From the NCBI GenBank assembly GCA_928212115.1, contig CAKMRJ010003334.1:36354328-36418327 (forward strand): a stretch of DNA of 64,000 nt, in the 5' to 3' direction. Positions within the stretch are counted from its first letter, which is position 1. Each line of letters begins with the position of its first letter. This document shows positions 30,457-41,131 of the stretch, one piece after another. Below the pieces are notes generated by a model, which had not been told where the DNA came from, made no database searches, and saw nothing but the letters and a program-made list of their open reading frames with translations. This DNA is from Lactuca virosa. Taxonomy: Eukaryota > Streptophyta > Magnoliopsida > Asterales > Asteraceae. Both the position numbers and the translations under genes were made by a program.

Positions 30457-30543
30457 CTTTGTGTTTTCAACTTAATCTTTACTTTATAAAACTTTGGATT
30501 GTCTTTTCTTTCTTATTTTCAACAAAGTGGGATCCCATAACTC

Positions 30544-30687
30544 TGTATTTTAGTCTAACCATGCTTCGAATGGGTCGGAAAGGTTTTTTCAAATTCATTA
30601 GATTGGATGTATTTTAGTCTAACTAGAAAAAAAAATCATGCTTCGAATGGGTGGGAAAGGTTTTTTCAAATTCATTAGATTGGATCA
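30544..30687. repeat. Tandem duplication of about 70 bp
   Basis: TATTTTAGTCTAAC, CATGCTTCGAATGGGT and GGAAAGGTTTTTTCAAATTC occur at 30546-30609 and again at 30610-30686, the second with a small poly-A insertion and one base change. Confidence 0.85.
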
Positions 30688-30689
30688 GA

Positions 30690-31541
30690 CTATTTCGTCA
30701 TGTAGTCATGAGATTTAATTAGTATGGTTCCAGATATTTATATATATTGACATCAACTTTACATAGTTTTTTTAATAACTATTGCTGGACAAAATTCAGT
30801 AACATGACGATAAGAATTTTTTCTAACAAAATATTTTAGAAAGAAAAAGATAATGTGGAAATAGAGAAAATAGGAAATAAAGTAAAATGAAGCACATATT
30901 AAAAAATTTGGAAGTACTCAGTAGAGTTGCCTTCATTACCACAAAAGCTATATCAGGGGTATCTTCCCAGTTTTTATATAGTTTATGTAACCTGTATGCC
31001 TGAAAATCACAATTCACAAGTGACCACACACAATCATTATAGGAGTTGAAAGTAAAGAAATACAAGTAGTAAACTTCATAAAGAAACTAAAATAGAAACG
31101 AGAGAATGTTAAAGTAGCATTATTGCATCAGAACACATGATAAAAAACTGATAATGCTTCCAAAATTGAGATGCTATTTGGTGGAAGAGGTAAAATGGAC
31201 TAAGTTCTTATCCCAAAACAGATGGAAGTTAACCACTTGACTTTTGTAAAAAGAAATTGATACTTAATCATGAATTTATAACAAAATTGAAAATATTAGC
31301 TACCTTAAGCAATCTGTAAAAACATATAAAAAAACATCTTAGTAATTGTTCCTGGAAGAACCATCTTAGTAATTGGTACTACACTTCCTCTAGACTTTGA
31401 AAGTTCTTAATCATACACACCACATAACCACAAAACAGTAACATGGGCAGATCCAAGACACAGACTAAAAATCAATAGTCGAGGGACGAAAATTGCCAAG
31501 CTCCATAAACTATTGTGGTGAAACTCTGAAATCCCAAACAT
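30690..31541. other. AT-rich DNA, possibly within or downstream of the SINA-like gene
   Basis: An 80-codon minus-strand frame (30823-31065) ends in a hydrophobic Phe/Leu-rich stretch but shows no domain and looks like chance. I looked here for the second RING half (a CxNGH...CxxC context) expected after the SINA-like first exon and did not see it. Confidence 0.4.
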
Positions 31542-31546
31542 AACTG

Positions 31547-32141
31547 TGTTGGTGATTTGTTATCATCAAGGTTATTTAAGTGTAATGGGATTACTTTGTT
31601 GACTAAAAATGATCTTGATAAATATTAAACAAGTAAGGAAAGTGTGGAGTACACACTTGTTTAAGTTTGATCAAGTATCAAAGTATATTGTCATTTAGGG
31701 GCGAAGCCCCTGAACGAACAGGGTCTGGGGGCAGCGCCCCTGGGAGCGGGGTCCAAGGGGCAGAGCCCCTGGCTGGGGTCTTATTTGGGTTATATTGCTG
31801 TATTAAAAATGCATTAGAAAATCCAAACTTTGAATATTTGACCCGGTTTTGACTTAGCATTAATCCTTATACAAAACCCGGATTTATAACAGTTTGACTG
31901 TTGAGAAAAAAACTGTTATATGACAGTTTTGACAGTTTTTCAGATAAGGAAAGTTTATAACCAAATTTTAGTCAGTTTTCTGGTACTCACGAAATTACAC
32001 CATCTCATTATCTTTCTTTCTCTCTATTTTCTCTTAGTCTTATCCAATTGAGGATTTGGAAGTACCACCCAAATACTTCAATTTGAAAGTGATTATCACG
32101 ATTCTCAGATTTCCAAGTGCCACTAAACCATATTTCTAACA
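31547..32141 (+). mobile_element. Solo Copia-type LTR, 595 bp, with exact target duplication
   Basis: It begins TGTTGGTGAT and ends TTTCTAACA. AACTG precedes it (31542-31546) and follows it (32142-32146). Three GC-rich near-palindromes of the form GGGGCNNNGCCCCT lie at about 31698, 31729 and 31758. No internal region adjoins, so it is a solo LTR. It sits about 400 bp inside the presumed first intron of the SINA-like gene. Strand is assigned only from the TGTTGG start. Confidence 0.8.
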
Positions 32142-32545
32142 AACTGTTCATAAGGATTTTCAGATTTTATATTATATTAAACTGTAGAAATAATTCACGT
32201 TCCTTTTAACTAAAAACAAGAAAGTGATTCTGTAAAAGTCGCCATTAACATCGAAATTAACTTACCAAATCAACTGCTACACTACAAGAAATTTTTTTTT
32301 AACAAAATCAACCGTTATTATTTACATATCATTCAAATACAACTATTAGAATAAATAATTCAAATACAAACACGTATCATTGCTTTACATATTTTCAAAT
32401 CGATTACATATACAGCTAATTAATGATGCGTGTAATAAAACCATAATCACCTTCAACAATAGCTTTATACACCGATGAAAATTGAATTCCAAATACAAGA
32501 AGATGAAATGAGATGTAGAGACGTATATAAAGAGAGATGAAATAC

Positions 32546-32725
32546 CTGGAAGACAGAGGAAGACAATGGATCAAGGCAAATCGGGCAATCCAATACAACC
32601 GGCGGTTGCGATGGGACAGATCTCTGAGGCCGGGGTTGCGATTGTGATGCGGGTTCGGCGAATCTTGGCCGTTTATTGGCAAGTGGAGTATCGTCATCGT
32701 CTTCGACGATTGAAAATCTCGCCAT
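32546..32725 (-). CDS. SINA-like RING E3 ubiquitin ligase, first exon
   Basis: Sixty codons on the minus strand begin MARFSIVEDDDDTPLANKRP and end VVLDCPICLDPLSSSVFQ. This is the start of plant SINA-like E3 ligases: a short basic/acidic N-terminus, then the first zinc ligands of the RING (CPIC). The exon ends CCAG|GTATTT in phase 0, at the place where these genes usually carry an intron before the C.NGH segment. I chose the MARF start by family; an in-frame ATG lies 20 codons upstream at 32785. The rest of the RING and the SINA domain should lie to the left but were not found, so it may be a gene fragment. A RING ligase would attach ubiquitin to target proteins. Confidence 0.6.
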
Positions 32726-34590
32726 CGTAATCGCACTTTCAACTGGGGATCCATCGTTTATCTGATTTTTGACAAGCAACCGCATTATTTTACACTTCCG
32801 ATTTAACCCTAACGGAGGAGAGTGGATTCTCGGCCTCGCTTCTAAAAATCGATTGAATCGGATAGGTTCCAGTCGACAGGCAGTGAGAGTGGAAGAAATG
32901 CTTGAGGATCGATGCTTTGTGATTTTGAGAAGTTAGACGGTGGAGGAAATATCCACTCGTTTATTTATTTAGTCGGTGGAAGTGAAGCAGCAAGGGTAGA
33001 GAGAAAAAGTGAAGCAAGTGAAGCAGCAAAGGGTAGAGAGAAAAAGTGGGTTTATTTTCAGTTTAAAACATTAATGGATTCTTCCAACAACAACAAAGAC
33101 GGAGATAGCAGAAGAAGATAGAGGATTCATCTTAAATTTATGTTGGTAGATATATGTGTTTCACGACGAAAGGGGGAAGTGGTGGAGAGGACATGAGTGC
33201 TGCTTCGTGTAAATGATGGATGAGGGAAGCGGTGGTGTGACTGTGAAGATAGTGGAAGACAGCTGATGGACGACGGAAGCGGTTGTAATGGGCCAAAACT
33301 TGAAATCATTTGCTGGGGTGGACTCCATTTAACAATTTTGGCCGACATTGTTATCACTTTAAGCGATTATCTTTGATATGGAGTTTATTGACAGGCCATC
33401 TCATTTCAAGAAGAGATTAAAAAAAAAAGACCTTTTAATATAACCAAGCATCTGCTAACGACAGAACTATTTTTATGACCGTGAGATTAGATCGATGGAA
33501 AGAAGAATACCATGGTCAAAAACATAATTGGAAAACAAAAAAACACCAAATCGTTATTTCTCCAACAAATTGATCTATACGACCTACATCACTGTGTTAT
33601 CGCTAAAACGGATCAACGCCCATCTTTTTGATTGGGATTTGATCAACATGTTATTTCATTTATGAATATATATAGTAGATATGAAGTAAGAAGTTGATGC
33701 AGATGCAGATCCATTGCATAATGTCGATTGATTTGTTCTAACAAATCGATTTTTCACACCACAGCTATGTATGAATACCTCATTGCTCACCAACATTGTA
33801 CACTTTTCTGTTACTCAAGTCTCAAGTGTACATTGTAATACTGTAATCTGTAATCTTTGTTATGAATATACGTTCCTCCTTCTTGATAAATAATAAATGA
33901 AAATCTTTTTGTTACATGTAATTATCTCATTCATTTGGACACATGATATTTTATAATATTTTTGAATAAATACTTTTTCATTTGTCATTTTTTCTCAATT
34001 TTTATCTTTTCTTAATTAACACATGACATTTACACATCAATTAATAATTGTCTTAATTGAAAATACTCAAATAAATTACAATATTACTATTCATATACTG
34101 TATTTAATATGTTTCATTTAAAATTCAAATTTTAAGTTCATTATATCACAACAAGATCATGTGTTACCACCACTTGTTCTCCAACTAAAATTATGCGTAT
34201 GTTATTTTCCTTTTTATTACCCAAATAAAACCCATCTACATCCTTAGTATAAAACCTCTTACCACCTCGATAGACCATCAGATCATCCACAAATAATACA
34301 AAGTTCAATCAACTAGCTAGCAAATATAAGAAATTGTTTGATAGTAACCAATTTAAGAAATGCATTCAATCACTTTAATCAGTTTGAAGTTGATGATGAT
34401 GACACAGATATTAACGAATTAAACAAATAAAATCACATTTGCATCTTTCTTGATAAGATTTGTAGTAATAAGGTTGTCATGAATGTATGAGAGTGGTGTC
34501 ATTGACATGGAACTTTGATTCATTAGGGCGGAAGATTATCCAGAACACGAAGATGGAGAGCCCGATGAGGACGAGGATGGAGTCGCTAGG
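32726..34590. other. Upstream region of the SINA-like exon and intergenic DNA
   Basis: It includes a short tandem repeat near 32985-33050 (GAAGCAGCAA, GGTAGAGAGAAAAAGTG twice) and long AT-rich stretches. Open frames up to 76 codons lack recognisable domains. No RNA gene or transposon end was identified. Confidence 0.45.
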
Positions 34591-34764
34591 TGTGACATCC
34601 TCAATTTCATGATCAGAAAATACCGATTTGTTTATGCTTTATTTGAAAATCAGAGTAACTTTTTAAAGAATTATGTTGCGGAATTGGTTCCCAAAAATAT
34701 GATAAAGAATTTATCAAAGCATTTCCGAAGAAATGTATTTTCATTATATTAAAACCTCGGGATG
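34591..34764 (+). repeat. Fragment of another gypsy LTR
   Basis: It starts TGTGACATCCTCAATTTC, a typical LTR head, and runs 174 bp to the point where E begins with TGTAATATCC. Its remainder is presumably beyond E and outside the window. Confidence 0.5.
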
Positions 34765-36742
34765 TGTAATATCCATAAAAATCATGCCAAATTTAAACTT
34801 TTAAAATCATTTCAAAACCCATGATTATTACAAAACTTGTTTTCAAAATAGTATGTTGTCAGAGTATCCCATAATCAAATCATAAAATCATATAATGTGA
34901 GGAGCTGTACGATCACGCCTTCGCCTTCCCGCGATCATCAGAAGTACCTGAAACAATAATCGATAAATGTAAGTTCGAAGGCTTAGTGAGTTACCCCCAA
35001 AATACCAACACCATAAAACATATCAATAACATAACAACGAACAACATGCAAAATGAGCCTTCAGCCTGACTGGACCGCCTCACAGGCCTTCAGCCTATCT
35101 GGACCGTTCTCCGAGCCTTCAACACGTCTGGACCGCCTCGCAGAGCCTACAGCCTATCCGGACCGCTCGCCGGGCCTTCGGTCTGACTAACATGCCCTTC
35201 TGGGCCTATAGTCTATCTGGACCGCCCTAGGTATGTTGGCCTTCATCACAAAGCAGGACCGCCTCAACCCAACCCCCAATCAATAAACATGTGCACATAA
35301 TATCATACGCTAGCATATATAATAGTCAAACCGATCTAACAGATCATCAATCATAGCAACATCCTATAACCAGGATACAAACCTAACCGGTCACTAACAT
35401 AGCATCATCCTATATACCAGGATACCGACCTAACCAGGTCACTAAGCATAGCATCATCATATATACCAGGATACCGACTTAACTAGGTCACTAAGCATAT
35501 CACCATCCTAACTATCAGGATGCAAATCAATAAGCATATCATGCAATAAACCCGGATATAAATCCGATAAGGGCCGGCATTGGTGGCTTAGACCCTGTTG
35601 ATATAGTGAGGATAACTCACCTCGCAAGTAGCTCGAAGTGCTAAGGTCAACTCCTCCAAATGCAGCTCCAAATCTAACACCTACAACCACCGGTGACTCC
35701 CTTCCATAAATTCCCATATTACCAAAATACTCCCAAAGGTCAAACGGGTCAACCCTTGGTCCAAGTCAAAGTCAACGGTCAAGGTCAACAGTCCACGTTA
35801 ACCCAACTCGTCGAGTGCAGCTAGCAACTCGTCGAGTTCCTTAAGAGTTCAGAAGGTCATAAAACCCTCCCTGACTCGTCGAGTTTACTACCAACTCGTC
35901 GAGTCTATGCGTGTCCAGAAGTCGGGGAAAACCCTAGCTGACTCGTCGAGTCCTCTACTGACTTGCCGAGTCCATGAAGAAACCATACCACATGAAAACC
36001 CTTCCTAACTCGTCGAGTTCCTTATCCGACTCGCCGAGTTCATATAGTTCTTTTCTTGTCCAGATGTTTTCGAGCCATTCTAAAGCTCCAAATGGTAGAT
36101 CTAGCCTCCTATAGCCTAGTTATCACGTAAAGTTGCAAACTTTACGTGCATGCAACGTCTTAAGAGCCAAAACCAAGCTAAAGAAGAAGTTTATGACAAT
36201 GGAAGGGCCATAGCTTGACAAAGGCTGAGACTTTATGACAATAAGGGGCTAAAGGGGTCCAGATCTGAAGTTGCAACCTCAGATCTTTCCCCTAATCCAA
36301 AATACCACCACAATACCCTAAAAAGGGTTCTAAACCCATGAAACAAGAGATCTAGCTAATGGAGAGCTAAGGTAACAACTTGTTACCTTCAAAATGATGC
36401 TAAGATGAAGTAGAACTCGGATCCACAACCTCTCTTTGCTCCAACTTCTTGTACTTCAAGCTCTTCCCACCACAATCCACCTTCCAAGCTTAATATCACA
36501 CCAAAATGAAGTGCAAGCAGCGATTTAGGGTTTCTTGACTCACAAGGGGGCTGTAAGGGAGGCTAAGGGGGCAAGTGACCCTTAAATAGGGTGCAAAACC
36601 TCGGGGATTAGGGTTTCTCATTCCAGCTCCAACTCGTCGAGTCAGGTCCACCGACTCGTCGAGTTGGTCACTTAAGCCATGTGGAAAAACGCGTCCCTAC
36701 TCGGCGAGTCTAGGCACCAACTCGTCGAGTAGATCTTCTGAG
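34765..36742 (-). repeat. Element E, 3' LTR (truncated at its start)
   Basis: Minus orientation with its end at 34765 (GGATATTACA on the minus strand). It matches 48320-49808 closely over the shared length. It carries a minisatellite at 35048-35245 (GAGCCTTCAGCCT..TGGACCGC units), a predicted intron 34948-35620, palindrome clusters and a TATA-like box near 36585. At 36742 it jumps into D gag. Confidence 0.8.
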
Positions 36743-38068
36743 ACGTGGGTGGATTTCACCATGGCTGGAGTTTGTGCCAGTTCCCGTTCCACTAACACCA
36801 CCAGAGTTGACTTGCGCCAGCGCGACGGTCACAGCTGCAGTCACAGCTGCTTGAAACATCACCGGGTCGAACTGCGGTGGGGGAGGTGGTGGTGGTGTTT
36901 GATCCACAGGCGTGCGTCTGGTCGGACGCTTGCGAGGAGGCATCTTTTACTGAAAATTTTTAAAAGATGATGACAACAGTGAGAATCAATTGTAAGTATG
37001 ATGAGAGTGTCTCATGGAATAAATCGCCATAGTCCAACAATTAGATAGATGCATATCAATAGAGTAAGAAAGCACAAGGGCATGAACTTCCAAATAGATT
37101 AGACAACTGCCAATATTACTGGTATTACTGATGTAAAATGAGTTCAGGAAAAACGACCTAACAATTGGTCTTACATCAAACCATAAGGAGAATGTTGACA
37201 GTTCAGAGGGCTAGTTATAGTACTTTCAAAGTCGGGAATGTTTTACAGACAGGTGAGACGGAGGTATTGAAGAGGAAGGCTATTCTTCTTAGGAAGAGAG
37301 AGGATGAGTAGATAATCTTCTGCTGGCGACGGGAACCCCTCTCTGGGTTACCCTTGAATCAACCATTGTATCTATGCGAGAATGGAGAGAAGATAGTTAG
37401 TAGACGTACTAATCCTAAGATACTTATAAGATGATCGTTATTAGTCGACCCAATACTTGCATAATGCATACCAATTACATGTAATCGAGACAGGATAGAC
37501 CTTCGAATAAGTGACCCTAACTCGAAATCCACAACCAAACAAGGAACAGGAAGTAAAGCAAAGATCACAGATTCTAAGTCTATAGCGTCTTAGTCACATG
37601 TAACTGTAGTGTATCCACTTAGCAACGATTGCCCTACTAGTAACGACCTTTTTAGTTCTCACATATGTAAATTACAGGAAATTCAGAATACTCCTATAGT
37701 ATTCTTGTTCAAATGTTCTTGTAGTAGTGTTGGTAAGTTTTTAGACTTGTTGCAACACCACAACCACTCTTAGGCACAGGCTAGTCACTCCTAGGTAAAT
37801 GTAGTTGATCAGGCTACATCCTCCCAGATTTGACTATATGTCTCTAAGCCTAATTGTGCTGTTCAACAATCTTAATACTTTTGTTCTGTTCTAGTATGAT
37901 ACTGACCCTTAGTGTGAATGGATGTATATATATACTTAGTTAAATATTTCCTTATTTAATAGTATATATTCTTGCTCAGAGTTTTTTAATCCCGATGTGT
38001 TTATAGTTCGTATATCTTTTATGGGTTGATATACTTGATTCACTATAAACCTGGCTCTGATACCAATC
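36743..38068 (-). pseudogene. Element D, truncated second internal copy (leader and gag start)
   Basis: This matches 45451-46775 with about a dozen differences counted by eye, i.e. roughly 99 percent. On the minus strand it has the primer site next to the LTR at 38068, the leader, and gag codons 1-67 ([15 protein letters not shown]..., a Pro run, then Gly/Thr-rich) from 36943 to 36743. It then breaks into E's LTR. Gag is therefore cut before its conserved core. Confidence 0.85.
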
Positions 38069-41062
38069 TGTCACACCCCAAAACCGAGAACGGCGGAATA
38101 CGTTCTGGGGTGGAGGACGTCATGTACAGTATCATAACAATGCATAATAGTAATAAAGACAAGCAACAACATCCATTGCATTAATATAATAATTGTAATA
38201 CAAGCGTGTTCTGTACAGTTTGTTAGACACCAAAAGTATAATCAAAATAAAGAGGAGTCTTGTATGTGCTCCATCTTCTCAAAAGCTGCATCTGCACCTG
38301 TCTACTGATGACCTGAGAATACAAGTTATTTTGAAAGCGAGTATCAGCATAAAGCTGGTGAGTTCATGAGTATTTAGTGTCATTGCTTGTATAAAAATGA
38401 TTACAACCATGTAGTATAATATTTGATCTCAATGTTGGAAAATAGTATGCTCCCTAGGAAAACCCTATGTTTTCCAGTAAAAGTGGTCTTCTACCAAGAC
38501 CCGGTTGTATGTATGTTTGATCCTTTGAAAATGTAAAAGTTTTCCCAGAGAAACTATTAGTAGGAAAATATAGTTTTAGACTTCATTCATGTAAAGTAAT
38601 TGGGAAAATAGTGTTTTTCCCCAGCAGCATCACTGCCAGCTAATGAAATAAAAATGCAGACTCCAGGTAGTATTAAATGTACAATACACCTCGGGGAGTC
38701 TGTTTTGCCTTTAATTCTTAATGTATTAATTAAAGGTCGAAATGTGAACTTGTATGTAACCATGCTGATTGACGATCGAATCCCTGATGACCCTCCGAGT
38801 CATCTGTAGAAATGTGACATTTTGTCACCCCTGGGCCTAGTCGGCTCGGACTGTAGCTAGCAGTCGGGATGTGGGAGTGTCTGTCCCGTATAGATCTATA
38901 CACATAATGCCCGCTCTCCCTCCAGGAGACTCTGGTTACACGGTGATAGCACAGTGAAGTGTCGTATCGAGAGATAGTATGTCACATTCTGTTGTAGTAT
39001 GTTCTCTTTGTATAATGTATAATGTACTTTCTGGTATAGTGTATAGAGTGTTCTCTTGTATAGTATATAGTATTCTCTTTTTATAGTGTTTAACATGTAT
39101 TGACTCATAACTGTTCGGACTCTGGTAGGTACCATTGTAATAGTATACACGAGTAGTAATCCTTAACTATACCTATTATAGTTAAATAGTAAGGTTGGTT
39201 GCATGCCTTTGATACACAAAGGTATTGAACTGAAGTGAAGACTTTAATATTCAACACGAATATATATAATATATAACTAAGAATTCAACGACAGTCGGAC
39301 AGATAACAATATACCCTAAGTCCACAATCAAACAAGAACAGGAAGTAAGGTGAGCTATCAGTCCTAAGTCCTTCAAGTCTTACTTATATAAATATATTGG
39401 TGTAGATATGGTTTGGGAACAGAAGGAGTTTAAAAGAGTTTAGAAATATTTTTATAACAATTTAACATGAAATGAGTTTGATAAACACTTAAAGCAGTTT
39501 TGTTGGTAAAGCAGTTAAAAGTATAAAAATCCTTTTGGTTGCAAGTTATAAATCACATGTGATTGATACTATAACTTGATTGATTCAACTTGTATTCCCC
39601 CCCATAAAAGCATTTAAAAACATTTAAAAGGTTGATTAAGGGGTATGAACTCACCTGCAATGAGTGAAGTGGATGGAAGTGTCGGGTAGGATGCTAGGTG
39701 TCAAGTGAGGACTTGAACACACACACGGATCCTATGTAACATGTAGTGATACATAAATGTATCTAATTAGTTATTTAATCACTAATTAGGTAAGTAAAGA
39801 CACTCTAATGCATGAAGACACTTTGTTTCAAGTGCAAGGAGTGCTAAAGGTTGCATCTAAGGAGTGTATGGCCTCACTATGGAGTTTACACTTCAATTGG
39901 TTACACTTAAGTGTGTTTACGGTTTCTGGACCATTGTCCCCATGAGTTTACGGCCGTAAACTCATGGTAATGGTGCCATTGGGTGTTCAAAGGTCTTAAA
40001 CTACTCAAGGAATTATGCTAGACTCGAATCCATGGCTTAGGAAGTGATTGGGGCTAGAAATGGACACTTCTTGGAGTTTACGGTCCTTGGACCACTCCCT
40101 TGGGAGTTTACGGCCGTAAACACATGAGTTTACGGTCGTAAACTCATGTTGGTTCATTTCTCTTGTGTTTTGGTGGTTCTAGGCTATGCATGCAAGGTTC
40201 TAGTCACTTACACAAGCATAGGAAGGGTTTTAAGGCACTTAAACATTCTTAGAAGGTGTTTACGGTTTTGGGAGGCCTTCCCAAACCGTAAACTCATGTT
40301 TGTCTCATCCTTACACGTTTTTGGGGTTCCTAGTTCATGCATGTAAGTCCTTAGTGCATTACTCAAGCATTGGAAGGAGTTTGGGGCTTCAAAACCCTTC
40401 TTTGGGGTGTTTACGGTTTTGGAATGTTCCAAAACCGTAAACCCATGTTCTTGGGGTTTTTGGGTGTTTAATCCATGAATACTAAGCCAATAACTAGTTA
40501 GATGAAGTATACTTACTTATAGGAAGCTTGTAGAGGTGATTTAGGACCCAAAAACGCAAATGTGTTCTTGGTGTTCTTGAAGATTTGAAGATTCTTTGAA
40601 GATCTAAGTAAAAATCGGAATCCTTTGGATGAGAAGGTGTAGAAACACTAGATTAAGTGTTGTTTAAAAAGGATCTAGGAAGAAAACTTACATTTTTGGG
40701 CGGATTTGGAAGAAGAAGATGATGATACTTGAGAGAAAAACTTGTGTTCTTGAGTGGAAGGTGGTAAAAAGTGAGGACAAGGGGTAAACTCATGTTGTAT
40801 GCATGAGTTCTTGGAGAGAAGGGTGTTTACGGCCCAAACACCCCATGTTTGGCCGTGAACACCTAGTTAAGGTGTCGGGTTGTCCGGTTTATTACACGCC
40901 ACTAATTACGTCACTTCCAATTAATAAATTGTTTGATGAAAAATAAAATAAAACACCAAACGGGTTTAAATCCGGCCAAAATGCATTTGAAATGTTTTTG
41001 AATATTATTATTTGACGTATTTAACTGTGGAAATTATACAAAGAAAATTTCGGGTTGTCACA
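38069..41062 (-). repeat. Element D, complete LTR, 2994 bp
   Basis: Minus orientation from TGTGACAACCC (41062) to GGGTGTGACA (38069). A polypurine tract flanks it on the right and a primer site on the left, so it serves as 3' LTR of the full internal region and as 5' LTR of the truncated one. It contains GTTTACGG-type palindromes (39912-40866) and a predicted intron 38313-39654. Confidence 0.9.
39912..40866. repeat. GTTTACGG/CCGTAAAC palindrome array in D LTR
   Basis: A perfect 28-bp palindrome occupies 39940-39967 (centre TTTACGGCCGTAAA). A related pair lies at 40105-40147. Two longer inverted repeats have short loops: about 40257-40295, and 40409-40442 with 16-bp perfect arms GTTTACGGTTTTGGAA. 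A further diverged pair lies at 40829-40863. Confidence 0.85.
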
Positions 41063-41080
41063 TCATCCCCCCGTTAGAGG
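41063..41080 (-). other. Element D polypurine tract
   Basis: Minus-strand CCTCTAACGGGGGGATGA directly precedes the LTR start TGTGACA. Element C has the matching CCCTCTAACAGGGGGATGA next to 52000. Confidence 0.8.
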
Positions 41081-41131
41081 AAATTTCGTCCCGAAATTTA
41101 GGATTCAAGCAGCTAAGTTATTACAGCACAA

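Noticed and set aside
30823..31065. 80-codon minus-strand frame with a hydrophobic stretch
   Set aside because: No domain, an AT-rich setting and a Phe/Leu run from T-rich DNA; it looks like chance.
31690..31780. GC-rich GGGGC...GCCCC repeats as a terminator or regulatory RNA
   Set aside because: They lie inside a solo Copia LTR defined by an exact duplication and are ordinary parts of that repeat.
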